From a virus: 43,969 nt of DNA. The stretch is taken from positions 1-43,969 of the IMG/VR virus record IMGVR_UViG_3300046451_001604, one strand, 5' to 3'. Under the pieces are notes generated by a model that was not told the DNA's origin, did no database searches, and saw only the letters and a list, made by a program, of their open reading frames with translations. Positions within the stretch are counted from its first letter, which is position 1, and each line of letters begins with the position of its first letter. Positions 7,214-16,403 of the stretch are shown in pieces. Position numbers and translations under genes: made by a program.

Positions 7214-7797
7214 TAGATCATACCTCTTGATATTTTATGTACTTTTGCTTGAGACATTTTCTGAAAATCAGCAGTTGGTAAAAATGCAGCAATTTCCCAT
7301 TCTGGGGCTGGGACCAAAGCAAAACGACTTCTTACATGATTTGCCAAATAGTGTTTATAACAAGGTCTGAAATATTTAAACTTTGCTGCACCTTGAAGTA
7401 AATCATACGACATTTTAAATTTGGTTGTATCGTTATATTTTTTATTATTTGTAATCTCTAATAAACTATCAAGAAATTTTGCTCTTAATGTCATAGGCAA
7501 ATAGTGTAGATTTAGTCCAGCGAATCCACCTTTTGCTTTACCAACAATTATAGTAAGAGGAAAACTATCATAGTATGGTAGTGTGGATTTACCTTTTGGA
7601 TCATAGAAATACATAAACATCTTGCCGACTGCTTGCCGATTTTGAAGTCTGAGTGTATCATCTTTCATGAGTTCGTTTCTATTTATTTTACCCATTTTGG
7701 ATGCTTTATCCTTGAACCAAGAAATTGATTCCTTAGTTCTAGGGGTAATTCCCGCTCTAAACGCTTGTACTTCTAAATTTTGAAACAGATTAGACAT
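7213..7797 (-). CDS. Conserved T4-like structural-type protein, unknown role
   Basis: A 194-residue protein. The pattern FQNLEVQAFRAGITPRTKES, KMFMYFYDPKGKSTLPYYDSF, GLNLHYLPMTLRAKFLDSL and YLANHVRSRF is one I associate with a conserved unnamed protein of T4-like phages. No catalytic motif seen. It is the first gene of the minus-strand hub block, behind a TATAAATA box 26 bases upstream of its start, so it should be a late protein, probably of the tail or baseplate. Confidence 0.7.
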   Translation of the reverse strand: MSNLFQNLEVQAFRAGITPRTKESISWFKDKASKMGKINRNELMKDDTLRLQNRQAVGKMFMYFYDPKGKSTLPYYDSFPLTIIVGKAKGGFAGLNLHYLPMTLRAKFLDSLLEITNNKKYNDTTKFKMSYDLLQGAAKFKYFRPCYKHYLANHVRSRFALVPAPEWEIAAFLPTADFQKMSQAKVHKISRGMI

Positions 7798-7822
7798 TTA
7801 TATTCCCAAAGTTATTCATTGT

Positions 7823-7830
7823 TATTTATA
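7823..7830 (-). promoter_or_regulatory. T4-type late promoter box, minus strand
   Basis: TATTTATA on the plus strand reads TATAAATA on the minus strand, 26 bases from the ATG at 7797, in a 38-base intergenic gap. The distance matches the other late boxes. It would drive the block 7797 to 3658. Confidence 0.7.
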
Positions 7831-7835
7831 TCAAT

Positions 7836-8318
7836 TTATAGACGTTTTAATTTTTTCAACTTGGGTAGTGGTTTCAATTGCTTGGGCATAATACCCATTT
7901 TAATCAATGTTTTTTCAGTCCAAATTTCAAATATCCATCCCCTATCTTTGGCATAAGATTCTGCTGCTTTCCACTTATTCATATTCTTTACATAAGCCAT
8001 ACCTTCATTAATATAACGCTTAGTTTTGCGAGATGGTACTTTTGGCGGTCTAGTTTGTGAATCTGGTTTTATTTCTATGAGGTAAACTTTATCATTTAAT
8101 TTTATTTTTAGGTCCATAAAATATCTATGATACTTCTTATCAACGTCATAAAAATAAGGAATTACAACTTCCTCACTTGACCATTCAGTAATTTGTGTTT
8201 GACTATCGCACCATTGAAAGGCATACCTTTCCCACCCAGAACGATATATGACATTATCTGGATCACCCTTGTACTTTTTACGATTTTTTATTTTATATTT
8301 GCCTTTGTGTGTTCTCAT
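7836..8318 (-). CDS. gp4: gp4-like head completion protein
   Basis: A 160-residue basic protein. The pattern KGKYKIKNRKKYKGDP, VIYRSGWERYAFQWCD, WSSEEVVIPYFY, RYFMDLKIK, VYLIEIKPDSQTRPP matches T4 gp4 (gp50/gp4 head completion). The D...EIK arrangement resembles a PD-(D/E)XK nuclease core. gp4 acts on the DNA-filled head before tail joining. The ATG at 8318 was chosen because its N-terminus (MRTHKGKYKIKN) aligns with the family start. The frame is open upstream to 8453, but that stretch looks non-coding and overlaps gp48. Confidence 0.85.
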   Translation of the reverse strand: MRTHKGKYKIKNRKKYKGDPDNVIYRSGWERYAFQWCDSQTQITEWSSEEVVIPYFYDVDKKYHRYFMDLKIKLNDKVYLIEIKPDSQTRPPKVPSRKTKRYINEGMAYVKNMNKWKAAESYAKDRGWIFEIWTEKTLIKMGIMPKQLKPLPKLKKLKRL

Positions 8319-8326
8319 TTTTCTCA

Positions 8327-8334
8327 TATAAATA
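8327..8334 (+). promoter_or_regulatory. T4-type late promoter box, plus strand
   Basis: TATAAATA lies 31 bases before the gp48 start at 8366. It is in the divergent gap between gp4 and gp48 and would drive the gp48-gp53-gp27-gp5 block. Confidence 0.75.
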
Positions 8335-8347
8335 ATAGGTACAAATG

Positions 8348-8355
8348 TATTTATG
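8348..8355 (-). promoter_or_regulatory. Possible late promoter box for gp4
   Basis: The minus strand reads CATAAATA, one mismatch from TATAAATA, 29 bases before the gp4 ATG at 8318. With the plus-strand box it would make a divergent late promoter pair in about 50 bases. Confidence 0.45.
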
Positions 8356-8365
8356 GAAAAATAAT

Positions 8366-9376
8366 ATGCCCACAAAAAAACTAGAGTTTCCAATTCACGA
8401 CACTGACCGTTATAGAGCAAGAATAAAATTTCAAACTGTAGAAGTGATCCCAATTTCTGTTGGTTCAGTGAGAGATGCTTTCAATTCTAATACTACCGAT
8501 GCTGCATTGGCAGGAAATTCTGAGTTAGGGGGTACTAATACTTTGGACCTTGGTCAAAAATTGGAAAGAAAATCTATAATAAAAAAGTTTGCAGAAGCGA
8601 CAGCAGCGAGTGGAAATAATATTTTAAAAAAACAACAGAAGCGATTGACAAACGAAAGTTGTACTCTTTATTTACCACCATCAATACAAATACAAGACGG
8701 TGTTCAATACGAGAATATGGAATTTGGATCATTCGCAAGCGCACTCAATAATATTGTAAATGGGGGTTCTAGCGGAGCAGATGCCGCGATAAAGGCAATA
8801 AAAGAATCAAGTATTTTTTCTGATGTCGCAAAACTTGCTCGTAGTGAATTTGAAAGTCAAGACCTTGCAAGAGTGGGTATTTCAAAACTAGTTAATAAAT
8901 TTGGGGCGGTTGGCGGTGCAGTAAGATCATCATTACAAACAACACCAAATCCAAACATGAGGGCAATATTTAAATCTGTTAATCTAAGAGAATTTTCTTG
9001 GTCATTTAAATTAATACCAAATTCACAAAAAGAATCTGAAGAGATTGCAGAAATTATTTCTTGGTTTCGTCAAAATTTATACCCATCAGGTGTTGAAAGA
9101 GCAGGTATAATTGTTGGATATAGATTTCCACCTATGTTTAGAGTTCGTCTTTTTTATGGTTCTAGTCAAATGGATCAACAAAGATTTTTCTTTAAGGATA
9201 TGCATATGAAATCTTTTAATGCAAATTATAATTCTGGGGGGATGGGGTTTCATGATGATGGCGAATTTTCTGAAGTTGATATCAGTATGTCGTTTGTTGA
9301 AACTGAAACACTTACTAGAGAAGATTTAGATGATGGAAAAAGATGGACCATGTTAGATGGATTAGGAGTAGGATAA
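8366..9376 (+). CDS. gp48: gp48-like baseplate tail-tube cap
   Basis: A 336-residue protein. It begins MPTKKLEFPIHDTDRYRARI. A Gly/Ala-rich helical middle (about residues 110-190) follows, then the C-terminal tube-like domain NPNMRAIFKSVNLREFSWSF, KLIPNSQKESEEIAEII and MRVRLFYG-type strands. This matches the gp48 tail-tube cap of T4-like phages (T4: 364 residues). ATG 8366 is preferred over 8345 because the late box lies at 8327-8334 and TGGAAA precedes 8366. The stop overlaps the gp53 start (TAATG). Confidence 0.82.
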   Translation: MPTKKLEFPIHDTDRYRARIKFQTVEVIPISVGSVRDAFNSNTTDAALAGNSELGGTNTLDLGQKLERKSIIKKFAEATAASGNNILKKQQKRLTNESCTLYLPPSIQIQDGVQYENMEFGSFASALNNIVNGGSSGADAAIKAIKESSIFSDVAKLARSEFESQDLARVGISKLVNKFGAVGGAVRSSLQTTPNPNMRAIFKSVNLREFSWSFKLIPNSQKESEEIAEIISWFRQNLYPSGVERAGIIVGYRFPPMFRVRLFYGSSQMDQQRFFFKDMHMKSFNANYNSGGMGFHDDGEFSEVDISMSFVETETLTREDLDDGKRWTMLDGLGVG

Positions 9377-10095
9377 TGAGTTTTTTTAGCGGATTTCCAT
9401 TCACAAGTTATAAGTTTGGTAACGAAACTGATGTGGCCTATATTCAAAATATTTCGGCATACGTTGATATTGTTGATCAAGTAAAAGAAAATGTTTCTGT
9501 TTACCAAAAATATGATATTTTAGATGGTGAAAGACCTGATACATTATCACAAAAATTGTATGGCTCAACAAAATATTACTGGACGTTTTATTTGATGAAT
9601 GATTCAATTCGTAAAAATGGATTTCCATTATCATCTAATGAGTTAGACGTTTGGGTTAAACAAAAATATCCAAACACAACTTTAGTTACAAGAGACTATT
9701 TTTTTACTAAAATGAGAATCGGTGATAATATAACTGGAGTCAATTCTTCAACAAATGCTACAATTATTGACAGAGATGTTAATCTAGGTCACATTGTTGT
9801 AAGTGGTGTAAAATCATTTACTAATGGTGAAACTATTCAAAAAACTGGTGACGCTACGCAATCAGTAGTTTTAAATTCTCACTCTTTAGAATACAACGCA
9901 GCAAAATACTTTACTGACGCCAGCGGAAATCAAGTTGATATTGATCCAACAATTGGTGGAGGTTCAAACACAGAAGTCACCCATAGTATACATTATCACA
10001 AACAAAACAATGAAAATAAATCTATTAGAGTTGTAAGGCCAGAAATGATTTTAGAATTGTACGATATTTATAAATCATCGTTGTCGGTGGAATAA
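9376..10095 (+). CDS. gp53: gp53-like baseplate wedge protein
   Basis: A 239-residue protein (T4 gp53: 196). The block DGERPDTLSQKLYGSTKYYW and FYLMND corresponds to T4 RPEELANAIYGNPQLYWVLLMCND. In T4 it clamps the inner baseplate wedge. The middle contains a small beta-rich insert (GDNITGVNSSTNATIIDRD). ATG 9376 follows AGGAGTAGGA. The frame is open upstream into gp48 but that part is non-coding. Confidence 0.88.
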   Translation: MSFFSGFPFTSYKFGNETDVAYIQNISAYVDIVDQVKENVSVYQKYDILDGERPDTLSQKLYGSTKYYWTFYLMNDSIRKNGFPLSSNELDVWVKQKYPNTTLVTRDYFFTKMRIGDNITGVNSSTNATIIDRDVNLGHIVVSGVKSFTNGETIQKTGDATQSVVLNSHSLEYNAAKYFTDASGNQVDIDPTIGGGSNTEVTHSIHYHKQNNENKSIRVVRPEMILELYDIYKSSLSVE

Positions 10096-11427
10096 ATGAT
10101 AAAAACTCAGATAGTTGATTCAGAAAAAGAATCCCCATTTAATTATGTTTTAAAACATTTAATAGTATCTGGAGAAAGAATTGTTAATGAGATTGATTTA
10201 CATGCTGTGTCAATTGAAATTCAGATATTTGAGAATCTGAATAACCCATATTTAACAGGTGAGGTTAGTATATTGGATAACGAAAATTTATCTAATAAAA
10301 TAGGTTTTGTGGGAACTGAAAAATTATTAATAGAAATAGAAACAGAAATGGGAACAGTTAGAAAGAATTTTATTATTACCGAAGTTCTTAGTACATTGAG
10401 TACAAATGGAAAAGATAAAGTTTTTGTCCTAAGTATTTTAGAGGACATTTCATTCTTATCTAAGTTAACAAGAATTTCTAAATCTTATACTGGCACTCCA
10501 GATAATATAATAAAAACTATTTTAAAAGAACATCTCAACAGGGACATGTTAAATATTTCTTCCGACCACCATGGCGAGATTATGAAAGTTATTGTTCCTA
10601 ATTTGACACCTTTATCTGCTTGCAGTTGGATACAAAGAAGGGCGGTGACAAGTAATGGAATGCCGTTTTATTTATTTTCATCTTTGGTAGACGATAATAT
10701 ACGATATATTGATTTAGAAACAATATTAACATCAAATGCTTTAAATTCCAAACTAACGCCCTACATTTATAATCAAGGGATTTCCAATAATATGTTGGAC
10801 GCTAATGGACAATCATTTATAATTACTGATGTTAATCAATCAAATTCATACAACACTATGATGCTTTGTCAACTTGGTCTTATGTCTAGCACATATACTC
10901 ATATAGATACTGTAAAGGGTATAAAACTAGAAAAAAAACATAATATGTCTGAATTTTTTGAAGATTTAAAAACTAAAGTCTTAAAATCAGGTCAGAAAGA
11001 GGCTATAATAGATACCACTAATACTTTTAATAATAAAACAATCCAAGAATACGACACCCGACAAATTAGTAGAATTACGCCAACAAGTTCATATGGCGAT
11101 AATTACAAAACTTATGGTGAAGCAAGCGATATATCTAAACACATGCTAAGAGCAAAAGCGGCTGCATTAATTGGTATATTGAATACTGCACCTATAGACA
11201 TATCTGTGCCGGGCCGAAATTTTTATCAAGAAAAAACTAATGTTAGTATTGGAAATACTATTAATTTAGAATTTTTTAATTTTTTAGATAATGGTGATGA
11301 GGAAAAGGACCAAAAAAGGTCTGGTAGTTACATGATTCATGCGACAAGGCACATATTTTCTGGTCCAAAATATTCTGCGGTTGTTGGCTGTAGTCGCTTA
11401 TCTCAAAAAACACCAGAAAGAGGATAA
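10096..11427 (+). CDS. gp27: gp27-like baseplate hub protein
   Basis: A 443-residue protein (T4 gp27: 391). The N-terminal beta-domain (LIVSGERIVNEIDL, VSIEIQIFENLNNPYLTGEV) and the later FLSKLTRISKSYTGTPDNII, NLTPLSACSWIQRRAV match the gp27/tail-hub fold. A trimer forms the hub cylinder that carries the gp5 spike. It starts directly after the gp53 stop and is followed by gp5, the usual partner. Confidence 0.85.
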   Translation: MIKTQIVDSEKESPFNYVLKHLIVSGERIVNEIDLHAVSIEIQIFENLNNPYLTGEVSILDNENLSNKIGFVGTEKLLIEIETEMGTVRKNFIITEVLSTLSTNGKDKVFVLSILEDISFLSKLTRISKSYTGTPDNIIKTILKEHLNRDMLNISSDHHGEIMKVIVPNLTPLSACSWIQRRAVTSNGMPFYLFSSLVDDNIRYIDLETILTSNALNSKLTPYIYNQGISNNMLDANGQSFIITDVNQSNSYNTMMLCQLGLMSSTYTHIDTVKGIKLEKKHNMSEFFEDLKTKVLKSGQKEAIIDTTNTFNNKTIQEYDTRQISRITPTSSYGDNYKTYGEASDISKHMLRAKAAALIGILNTAPIDISVPGRNFYQEKTNVSIGNTINLEFFNFLDNGDEEKDQKRSGSYMIHATRHIFSGPKYSAVVGCSRLSQKTPERG

Positions 11428-11432
11428 TTATT

Positions 11433-12308
11433 ATGCAACCACACGATTTTTATGGCGATACTATGAGATGGTTTATAGGAATTGTTGAAGATAATCTAGA
11501 CCCATTAAAACTTGGAAGAGTTAGGGTTAGAATTCAAGGATTACACAGCGAATCTTTGAGTGATATACCTCTAAAAGATTTACCTTGGGCGCAAGTAATA
11601 TTACCAACAACAGAAGGTGGTATTTCTGGAATAGGTAAAATGCCTAGAGTTCAACCTGGTGCGATGGTAGTAGGATTTTTTACAGATGGTTTAAATTCGC
11701 AAAATCCACTTGTCATAGGATCAATACCTACATTAGAATCTGAAATGACAAAATTAAATAAACCACCGGGTTATGACGATGGTTTTTTTGATAATTTTGG
11801 ACCAGATGAATATTTGGGTGGTGAAGCAAAACTATTAGATATACCTGGAGGAAGTAACCCAGAAAAAGCATATTATTATTTTTTGACTCAACAGTTTACC
11901 TCTGAACAATCCGCAGGCATAGTTGGAAATCTTATGGTAGAATCTACGCAATCAATGGATACGAGTGCAGTAAATAAAGGCGATGGTAGCGATGGTAGTG
12001 ATAGTATAGGTATTGCTCAATGGAATTCTGATAGAGCAGATAATTTAAGAAAATTTGCTATAGATAATGGACTAGTCTTGTCAAATTTAGATACACAATT
12101 ACAATTTATTATGTGGGAACTTAAAAATACTCACAAATATGTTCACACACAAATGTTGACAACTAAAACTATAAAAGATGCTGCATGGGTATGGGAAAGA
12201 AAATATGAAGTTCCACAATTAGGTTCGGCAGCAGAAAGATATCGCTTGGCAAAAGAAGTTTATGCGACTTATAATAAAGCAGAATATACGCCAGCAGCGG
12301 GAGAATAA
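11433..12308 (+). CDS. gp5: gp5-like spike protein: OB fold plus tail lysozyme
   Basis: A 291-residue protein. Residues about 10-105 are a gp5 OB fold (WFIGIVEDNLDPLKLGRVRV, PWAQVILPTTEGG, GAMVVGFFTDG). Residues about 142-280 are a phage tail lysozyme domain (FTSEQSAGIVGNLMVES with candidate catalytic Glu170, SIGIAQWNSDR, LQFIMWELK). It would cut peptidoglycan glycan strands during DNA injection. T4 gp5 (575 residues) also has the beta-helix, which here is a separate gene downstream (14247). Confidence 0.88.
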   Translation: MQPHDFYGDTMRWFIGIVEDNLDPLKLGRVRVRIQGLHSESLSDIPLKDLPWAQVILPTTEGGISGIGKMPRVQPGAMVVGFFTDGLNSQNPLVIGSIPTLESEMTKLNKPPGYDDGFFDNFGPDEYLGGEAKLLDIPGGSNPEKAYYYFLTQQFTSEQSAGIVGNLMVESTQSMDTSAVNKGDGSDGSDSIGIAQWNSDRADNLRKFAIDNGLVLSNLDTQLQFIMWELKNTHKYVHTQMLTTKTIKDAAWVWERKYEVPQLGSAAERYRLAKEVYATYNKAEYTPAAGE

Positions 12309-12311
12309 TTA

Positions 12312-14243
12312 ATGTCATTAACTAATAGCATAGATTTTTCTAGTGTTAAACAATCATTGAATAATATAAAAAATATATCTGATATTGATGAATATTCAGA
12401 TCAAATACAAAGTGCTGCGAATACTTTATTAGACGTAAAATCTACAGCATTGGGTAGTGAAATTGGAGAGGTTCTTGGTGGTGTTGAATCTTTAACTCAA
12501 GAAATAGATTTTCCATCTACTGATGATTTGCTGGAAAATATTGGTATCGCTAAACTTACTGATAAAATATCAGGATTTTCCGATCTACTAAAAATTCCAA
12601 CTGGGCCTGTGACACTTTCAGCACTAACGGGTTTAAGTGGGGATATTGCAAATACTCCAGTACAGTTAACACAAATAATATCATCACCATCACCAGCATC
12701 TGTTGCTGCTAACTTGGAAAAGGCGACTGGGAAAAAACCATCTGGATTGGCATTGAGTGCGTTGTCTGGTGATTTTGGATCATTATCATCAATATCAGCG
12801 TTAGGTTCTGTGAATGATCTTTTAGATAAAGCAAATTCTATAACAGATGGAATATCAAATATTGAAAATACATTCGGTAAAGCGAAATCTAACTTTGAAT
12901 CTAAAATTAATAGTGCCTTATCTGATGTATCTGGAGGTGTGTTAAACAGACTATTAGAAAAAACTAATCCAGCAATTCTTAATGAAGTTACTGTATTGTC
13001 AAAAGGATTATTAACAGCCTCTGAAAGTATGGACACTGTTCAAAACATATTGAATGGTGATAATTCATTAGTTTCTGATTTGTTAACAAGTAAGGTGTTT
13101 GAGAAATTTCCATTAGATGACATAAATGTACTGCAAGAAAAAATTAGTTTACTTGATCCATCTATCACTAATATGGTTGGTTCAATATCCCCTTCTACTC
13201 AAAGAAAAACAGTACCCCATAAGGTAGTATCAAATAATGAAAAATCTTGGACAAATCCAGATGCCGATAAAAAATATGTATTTACAAGGGTACATTCTTA
13301 TGAAGAACTTTTATCTGATATGCAAGGTTCTACCAGAGATATCAGTGAGGTTGTGGTTCATTGGAGCGCGACATATATAAATCAAGATGTTGGTGCCGAA
13401 GAAATACATCAGTGGCACCAAGATAGAGATTTTAGTGGTTGTGGATATCATTACGTGGTAAGAAGAGATGGGTCATTACAGCGTGGCAGACCTTTAAACC
13501 TTGCTGGAGCACATGCTAAAGTAGGAGGTCATAATCAATATAGTATAGGAATATGTCTTGTTGGTGGTTATGCTTGTCCAAGTGGCACTAAAAATGCAAA
13601 ATCTTTTGCAAATAGTTCTTCAATAAACAATAGTCAATGGAAAACTTTAAAGTCATTTTTAAGTTCATTTTATACAGTATATCCGGGCGGTCAAGTATGG
13701 GGTCACAATGATACTGATCCTAAAAATAAAATAGATCCTGGAATATCTATGGAGACTTATATTTTTCAAAATTTTGGAAAAAGAAATTTAAGTATTGACG
13801 GTAGAAAAGACGCAATATCTTCAGAAGTATTGGCTTCAGGTAAAAGAGATATTTCAAACTCACAATCAGCCGCGCCAGAATCTGTGGAAGTTGTTGAACC
13901 TAAAGCAAATACGCGAGATGGTCCTTTTGTGGGTTCACAGTATCTTGCAAAATCAAAAGGATTTACTCAACACGCATCTTATCCAGAAATGTATGACTTT
14001 CAATCTGTAACTGAAGATTGGAAAGATGCAAGCAGATATCCAATTGGAACAAAATTCACTGAATATACTGGACACCAGTTCTATAAAAAAGGGTTTGACA
14101 CAAATGTTTGGCAAATATGGGAACATATAGTGGGTAGTACAGGCAGAAGAATTTTAGTGAATACTAGTGATAGTGCGGAAGTAAATAGATGGGCGAAATT
14201 AGAACAACGTCAAGCACCCATGGCAAGAATTAATAGAGGTTAG
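12312..14243 (+). CDS. Hub protein with N-acetylmuramoyl-L-alanine amidase domain
   Basis: A 643-residue protein. Residues 1-300 are Ser/Leu-rich helical, probably a hub-binding or scaffold part. Residues about 340-490 are a type-2 amidase (T7 lysozyme/PGRP fold): zinc ligands His350 (VVHWSA), His465 (WGHND) and Asp475 (KIDPG, replacing the Cys of T7 lysozyme); Lys473 and the Tyr of GCGYHYVV complete the site. It cuts the muramic acid-L-Ala bond. The last about 110 residues form a further unknown domain. Position between gp5 and its needle suggests it sits in the spike complex. Confidence 0.85.
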   Translation: MSLTNSIDFSSVKQSLNNIKNISDIDEYSDQIQSAANTLLDVKSTALGSEIGEVLGGVESLTQEIDFPSTDDLLENIGIAKLTDKISGFSDLLKIPTGPVTLSALTGLSGDIANTPVQLTQIISSPSPASVAANLEKATGKKPSGLALSALSGDFGSLSSISALGSVNDLLDKANSITDGISNIENTFGKAKSNFESKINSALSDVSGGVLNRLLEKTNPAILNEVTVLSKGLLTASESMDTVQNILNGDNSLVSDLLTSKVFEKFPLDDINVLQEKISLLDPSITNMVGSISPSTQRKTVPHKVVSNNEKSWTNPDADKKYVFTRVHSYEELLSDMQGSTRDISEVVVHWSATYINQDVGAEEIHQWHQDRDFSGCGYHYVVRRDGSLQRGRPLNLAGAHAKVGGHNQYSIGICLVGGYACPSGTKNAKSFANSSSINNSQWKTLKSFLSSFYTVYPGGQVWGHNDTDPKNKIDPGISMETYIFQNFGKRNLSIDGRKDAISSEVLASGKRDISNSQSAAPESVEVVEPKANTRDGPFVGSQYLAKSKGFTQHASYPEMYDFQSVTEDWKDASRYPIGTKFTEYTGHQFYKKGFDTNVWQIWEHIVGSTGRRILVNTSDSAEVNRWAKLEQRQAPMARINRG

Positions 14244-14246
14244 AAT

Positions 14247-16361
14247 ATGACAACAGAAATAGATGATATTATAACCAGAGAAAAAAATCATCCTTTTGCT
14301 AATGCTACACAAGGTATTAATAAAGGATTTTCTGATCCATCTGGGCAGTTTCCGAAACCTGAATATAATGGAAAAAGTTCTGTTAATAAAGCATCTCGCG
14401 GAGAGTCTTCAAATAATTTAGATATAAAAAATGGAATTCCAGGTAAAGGGTTGGGTTATCAACCGATAAGTGATTATGATTATACTAAAGTTCAAGTTGA
14501 TGAATCTCTTTGTGGGCATATTATTGAAGTAAATGATACTCCGGGTGGAGAGAGAATACTTTTGAAACATGCTTGCGGTGCTGGAGTTGACATACAACCA
14601 GATGGTACTATAATTATCAATAGTACTGGCAATAGAATTGATATTTGTAGTGGCGAACACACAATGACGATTGAGGGTGATGGTACAGTTTTATACACTG
14701 GAAATTTGAATATGACAGTTACTGGTGATTACAATTTAAATGTAAAAGGTGACTACAATATCAATGTTGGTGGCAGAAAAGTTTTAGATATAGTTGGCTC
14801 TTTCACCAAAACTGTTGGTGGAGTAATGAGAGAATATATTAAAAAATCCAAATCAGTGACAGTTCTTAAACAATCCACTAATACTTTGCTAGGTAATGTT
14901 ACAAATGCAATTAAAGGAAATCTTTCAAACATTACTGATGGAACTGCCGATTATTCTCATAGTGGAAATACTACATTCACGGCACAAACAGACTTGGCTA
15001 TAAGTTCACCAAATGTTAATATGGCGGCACAAAATATGACTTGTATAGGAGCAGAAGGTACTTTTGGCGGTGAGGGAGTTATAACTTATTCTAAAAATGT
15101 TTTTGTGGGTCAAACAGTAAAGAGTAATGTGGTAAAAGCAAATATCATGAAGGCAGATACTAAATTTGTTGGATATTTAGCAGGAAATGCTGCTGGTGCA
15201 AAACATGCAAATACAGCGGGTACAGCAGCAAAAGGACCAGCCACAAAACCAGGAGATCAGACATTTATTGGTGATAAAACTGTCACGGTTAATTTGGATG
15301 AAACTGTATTGCCAACTGCCAGTGAACTAAAAAGATTTTTAGAAGAGACACGTTTTGGTGTGAGAGAATGTAGTGTTGATGCAGATAATGGTATTTTTGA
15401 CTCTATTGACTTAACAGTACCAACTGGCGGTATTACAGAGAAAATTTTGGACATTCATGCTATAAGATCAAAAATGAAGAACAAAAATAACAAAAATAAT
15501 AATAAATTTATCTTAAAACAAGTGAGTAAAGGAATTTTGGCACCAAATTATAGTGATCCTGTTCCAACTGAACTAGGAAGGATGTCTAATAAAAAAGAAA
15601 ATTCTGGAACTGGTTATACTGGAATTGGGCCTCATGAAAGAGAGGGTGTTCTAGTAAAAAGTGTTTATTCTGAAAAATCAAGTCAAAATCCAAATCAACA
15701 ATTTATACCTAATCCTATGTTCAATCCAGAAGTTTTAGATAATATAGATTCTAAAACTAAACTATCTATCAATACAACTATATCAAAATTTTCAGCGAGT
15801 ATTGGTGATCCAGTTACTATATTGCATATAAAGACATTAAACGAAAAAAAAGCATTAGCCAGAAATCTTATACCGCACGTTAAGATTTTAGAAATTTTTC
15901 AAACATTAAAGCAATTTAGTGGATATTCTTTAAATGTTGCCGAAGGTATTTACAAACCAGGACCAAAAGAAAATATAGAAAGTGGTAGCATATCAGATTT
16001 AAAACAAACTGGCAGAGCAATAGTTTATGAATTAACTTCTGTCACAACAGGTAAAATTGCTTTAAGTAAAACTTATGATTTGGCTGTTTATCTTAAAGAC
16101 AATGCACAATATGATAAGTTATCTTTGTATTATGATAACTTTGATCCAAATGATAAGAATCATAATGCTCAAATTGCTATTAGTACGCCAGAAATACCAA
16201 GAAATTATAAAGCGTTCTGTAAGATGGATTTAGATACCTACTGGAACGGTGAAACTATAAGTTCAACAGATTTAATTGAAGTTCCAGAAAATCCTAATTC
16301 TGTAATATCAGATTCTATGGATATTGTTGATGCTTATGGTGAAGATTATAGTTCAAGTTAA
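14247..16361 (+). CDS. gp5 C-terminal-type beta-helix needle protein
   Basis: A 704-residue protein. Residues about 90-260 contain short regular strands typical of the gp5 triple beta-helix (GVDIQPDGTIIINSTGNRID, NMTVTGDYNLNVKGDYNINV). This is the cell-puncturing needle that in T4 is part of gp5. The C-terminal about 350 residues, after a Lys/Asn-rich linker (MKNKNNKNNNKF), are an unrecognised domain including FSASIGDPVTILHIKTL and GRAIVYELTSVTTGKIALS. A split of gp5 into three genes is supported by order and content. It ends just before the gp25 late promoter. Confidence 0.8.
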   Translation: MTTEIDDIITREKNHPFANATQGINKGFSDPSGQFPKPEYNGKSSVNKASRGESSNNLDIKNGIPGKGLGYQPISDYDYTKVQVDESLCGHIIEVNDTPGGERILLKHACGAGVDIQPDGTIIINSTGNRIDICSGEHTMTIEGDGTVLYTGNLNMTVTGDYNLNVKGDYNINVGGRKVLDIVGSFTKTVGGVMREYIKKSKSVTVLKQSTNTLLGNVTNAIKGNLSNITDGTADYSHSGNTTFTAQTDLAISSPNVNMAAQNMTCIGAEGTFGGEGVITYSKNVFVGQTVKSNVVKANIMKADTKFVGYLAGNAAGAKHANTAGTAAKGPATKPGDQTFIGDKTVTVNLDETVLPTASELKRFLEETRFGVRECSVDADNGIFDSIDLTVPTGGITEKILDIHAIRSKMKNKNNKNNNKFILKQVSKGILAPNYSDPVPTELGRMSNKKENSGTGYTGIGPHEREGVLVKSVYSEKSSQNPNQQFIPNPMFNPEVLDNIDSKTKLSINTTISKFSASIGDPVTILHIKTLNEKKALARNLIPHVKILEIFQTLKQFSGYSLNVAEGIYKPGPKENIESGSISDLKQTGRAIVYELTSVTTGKIALSKTYDLAVYLKDNAQYDKLSLYYDNFDPNDKNHNAQIAISTPEIPRNYKAFCKMDLDTYWNGETISSTDLIEVPENPNSVISDSMDIVDAYGEDYSSS

Positions 16362-16371
16362 GATAAAACTT

Positions 16372-16379
16372 TATAAATA
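16372..16379 (+). promoter_or_regulatory. T4-type late promoter box for gp25 block
   Basis: TATAAATA in the 42-base gap between the needle gene and gp25, 24 bases before the ATG at 16404. AGAGAAAAAG just before that ATG is the ribosome binding site. Confidence 0.8.
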
Positions 16380-16403
16380 GTAAGAATAGAAAAAGAGAAA
16401 AAG

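Noticed and set aside
8319-8453. N-terminal extension of gp4 to 8453
   Set aside because: The extension overlaps gp48 on the other strand, crosses the divergent promoters and has no family similarity; the gp4 family starts near MRTHKGKY.
12497-13036. A 179-codon minus-strand ORF opposite the amidase protein
   Set aside because: It mirrors the Ser/Leu-rich plus-strand gene codon for codon, has no ribosome binding site and no neighbours on that strand.
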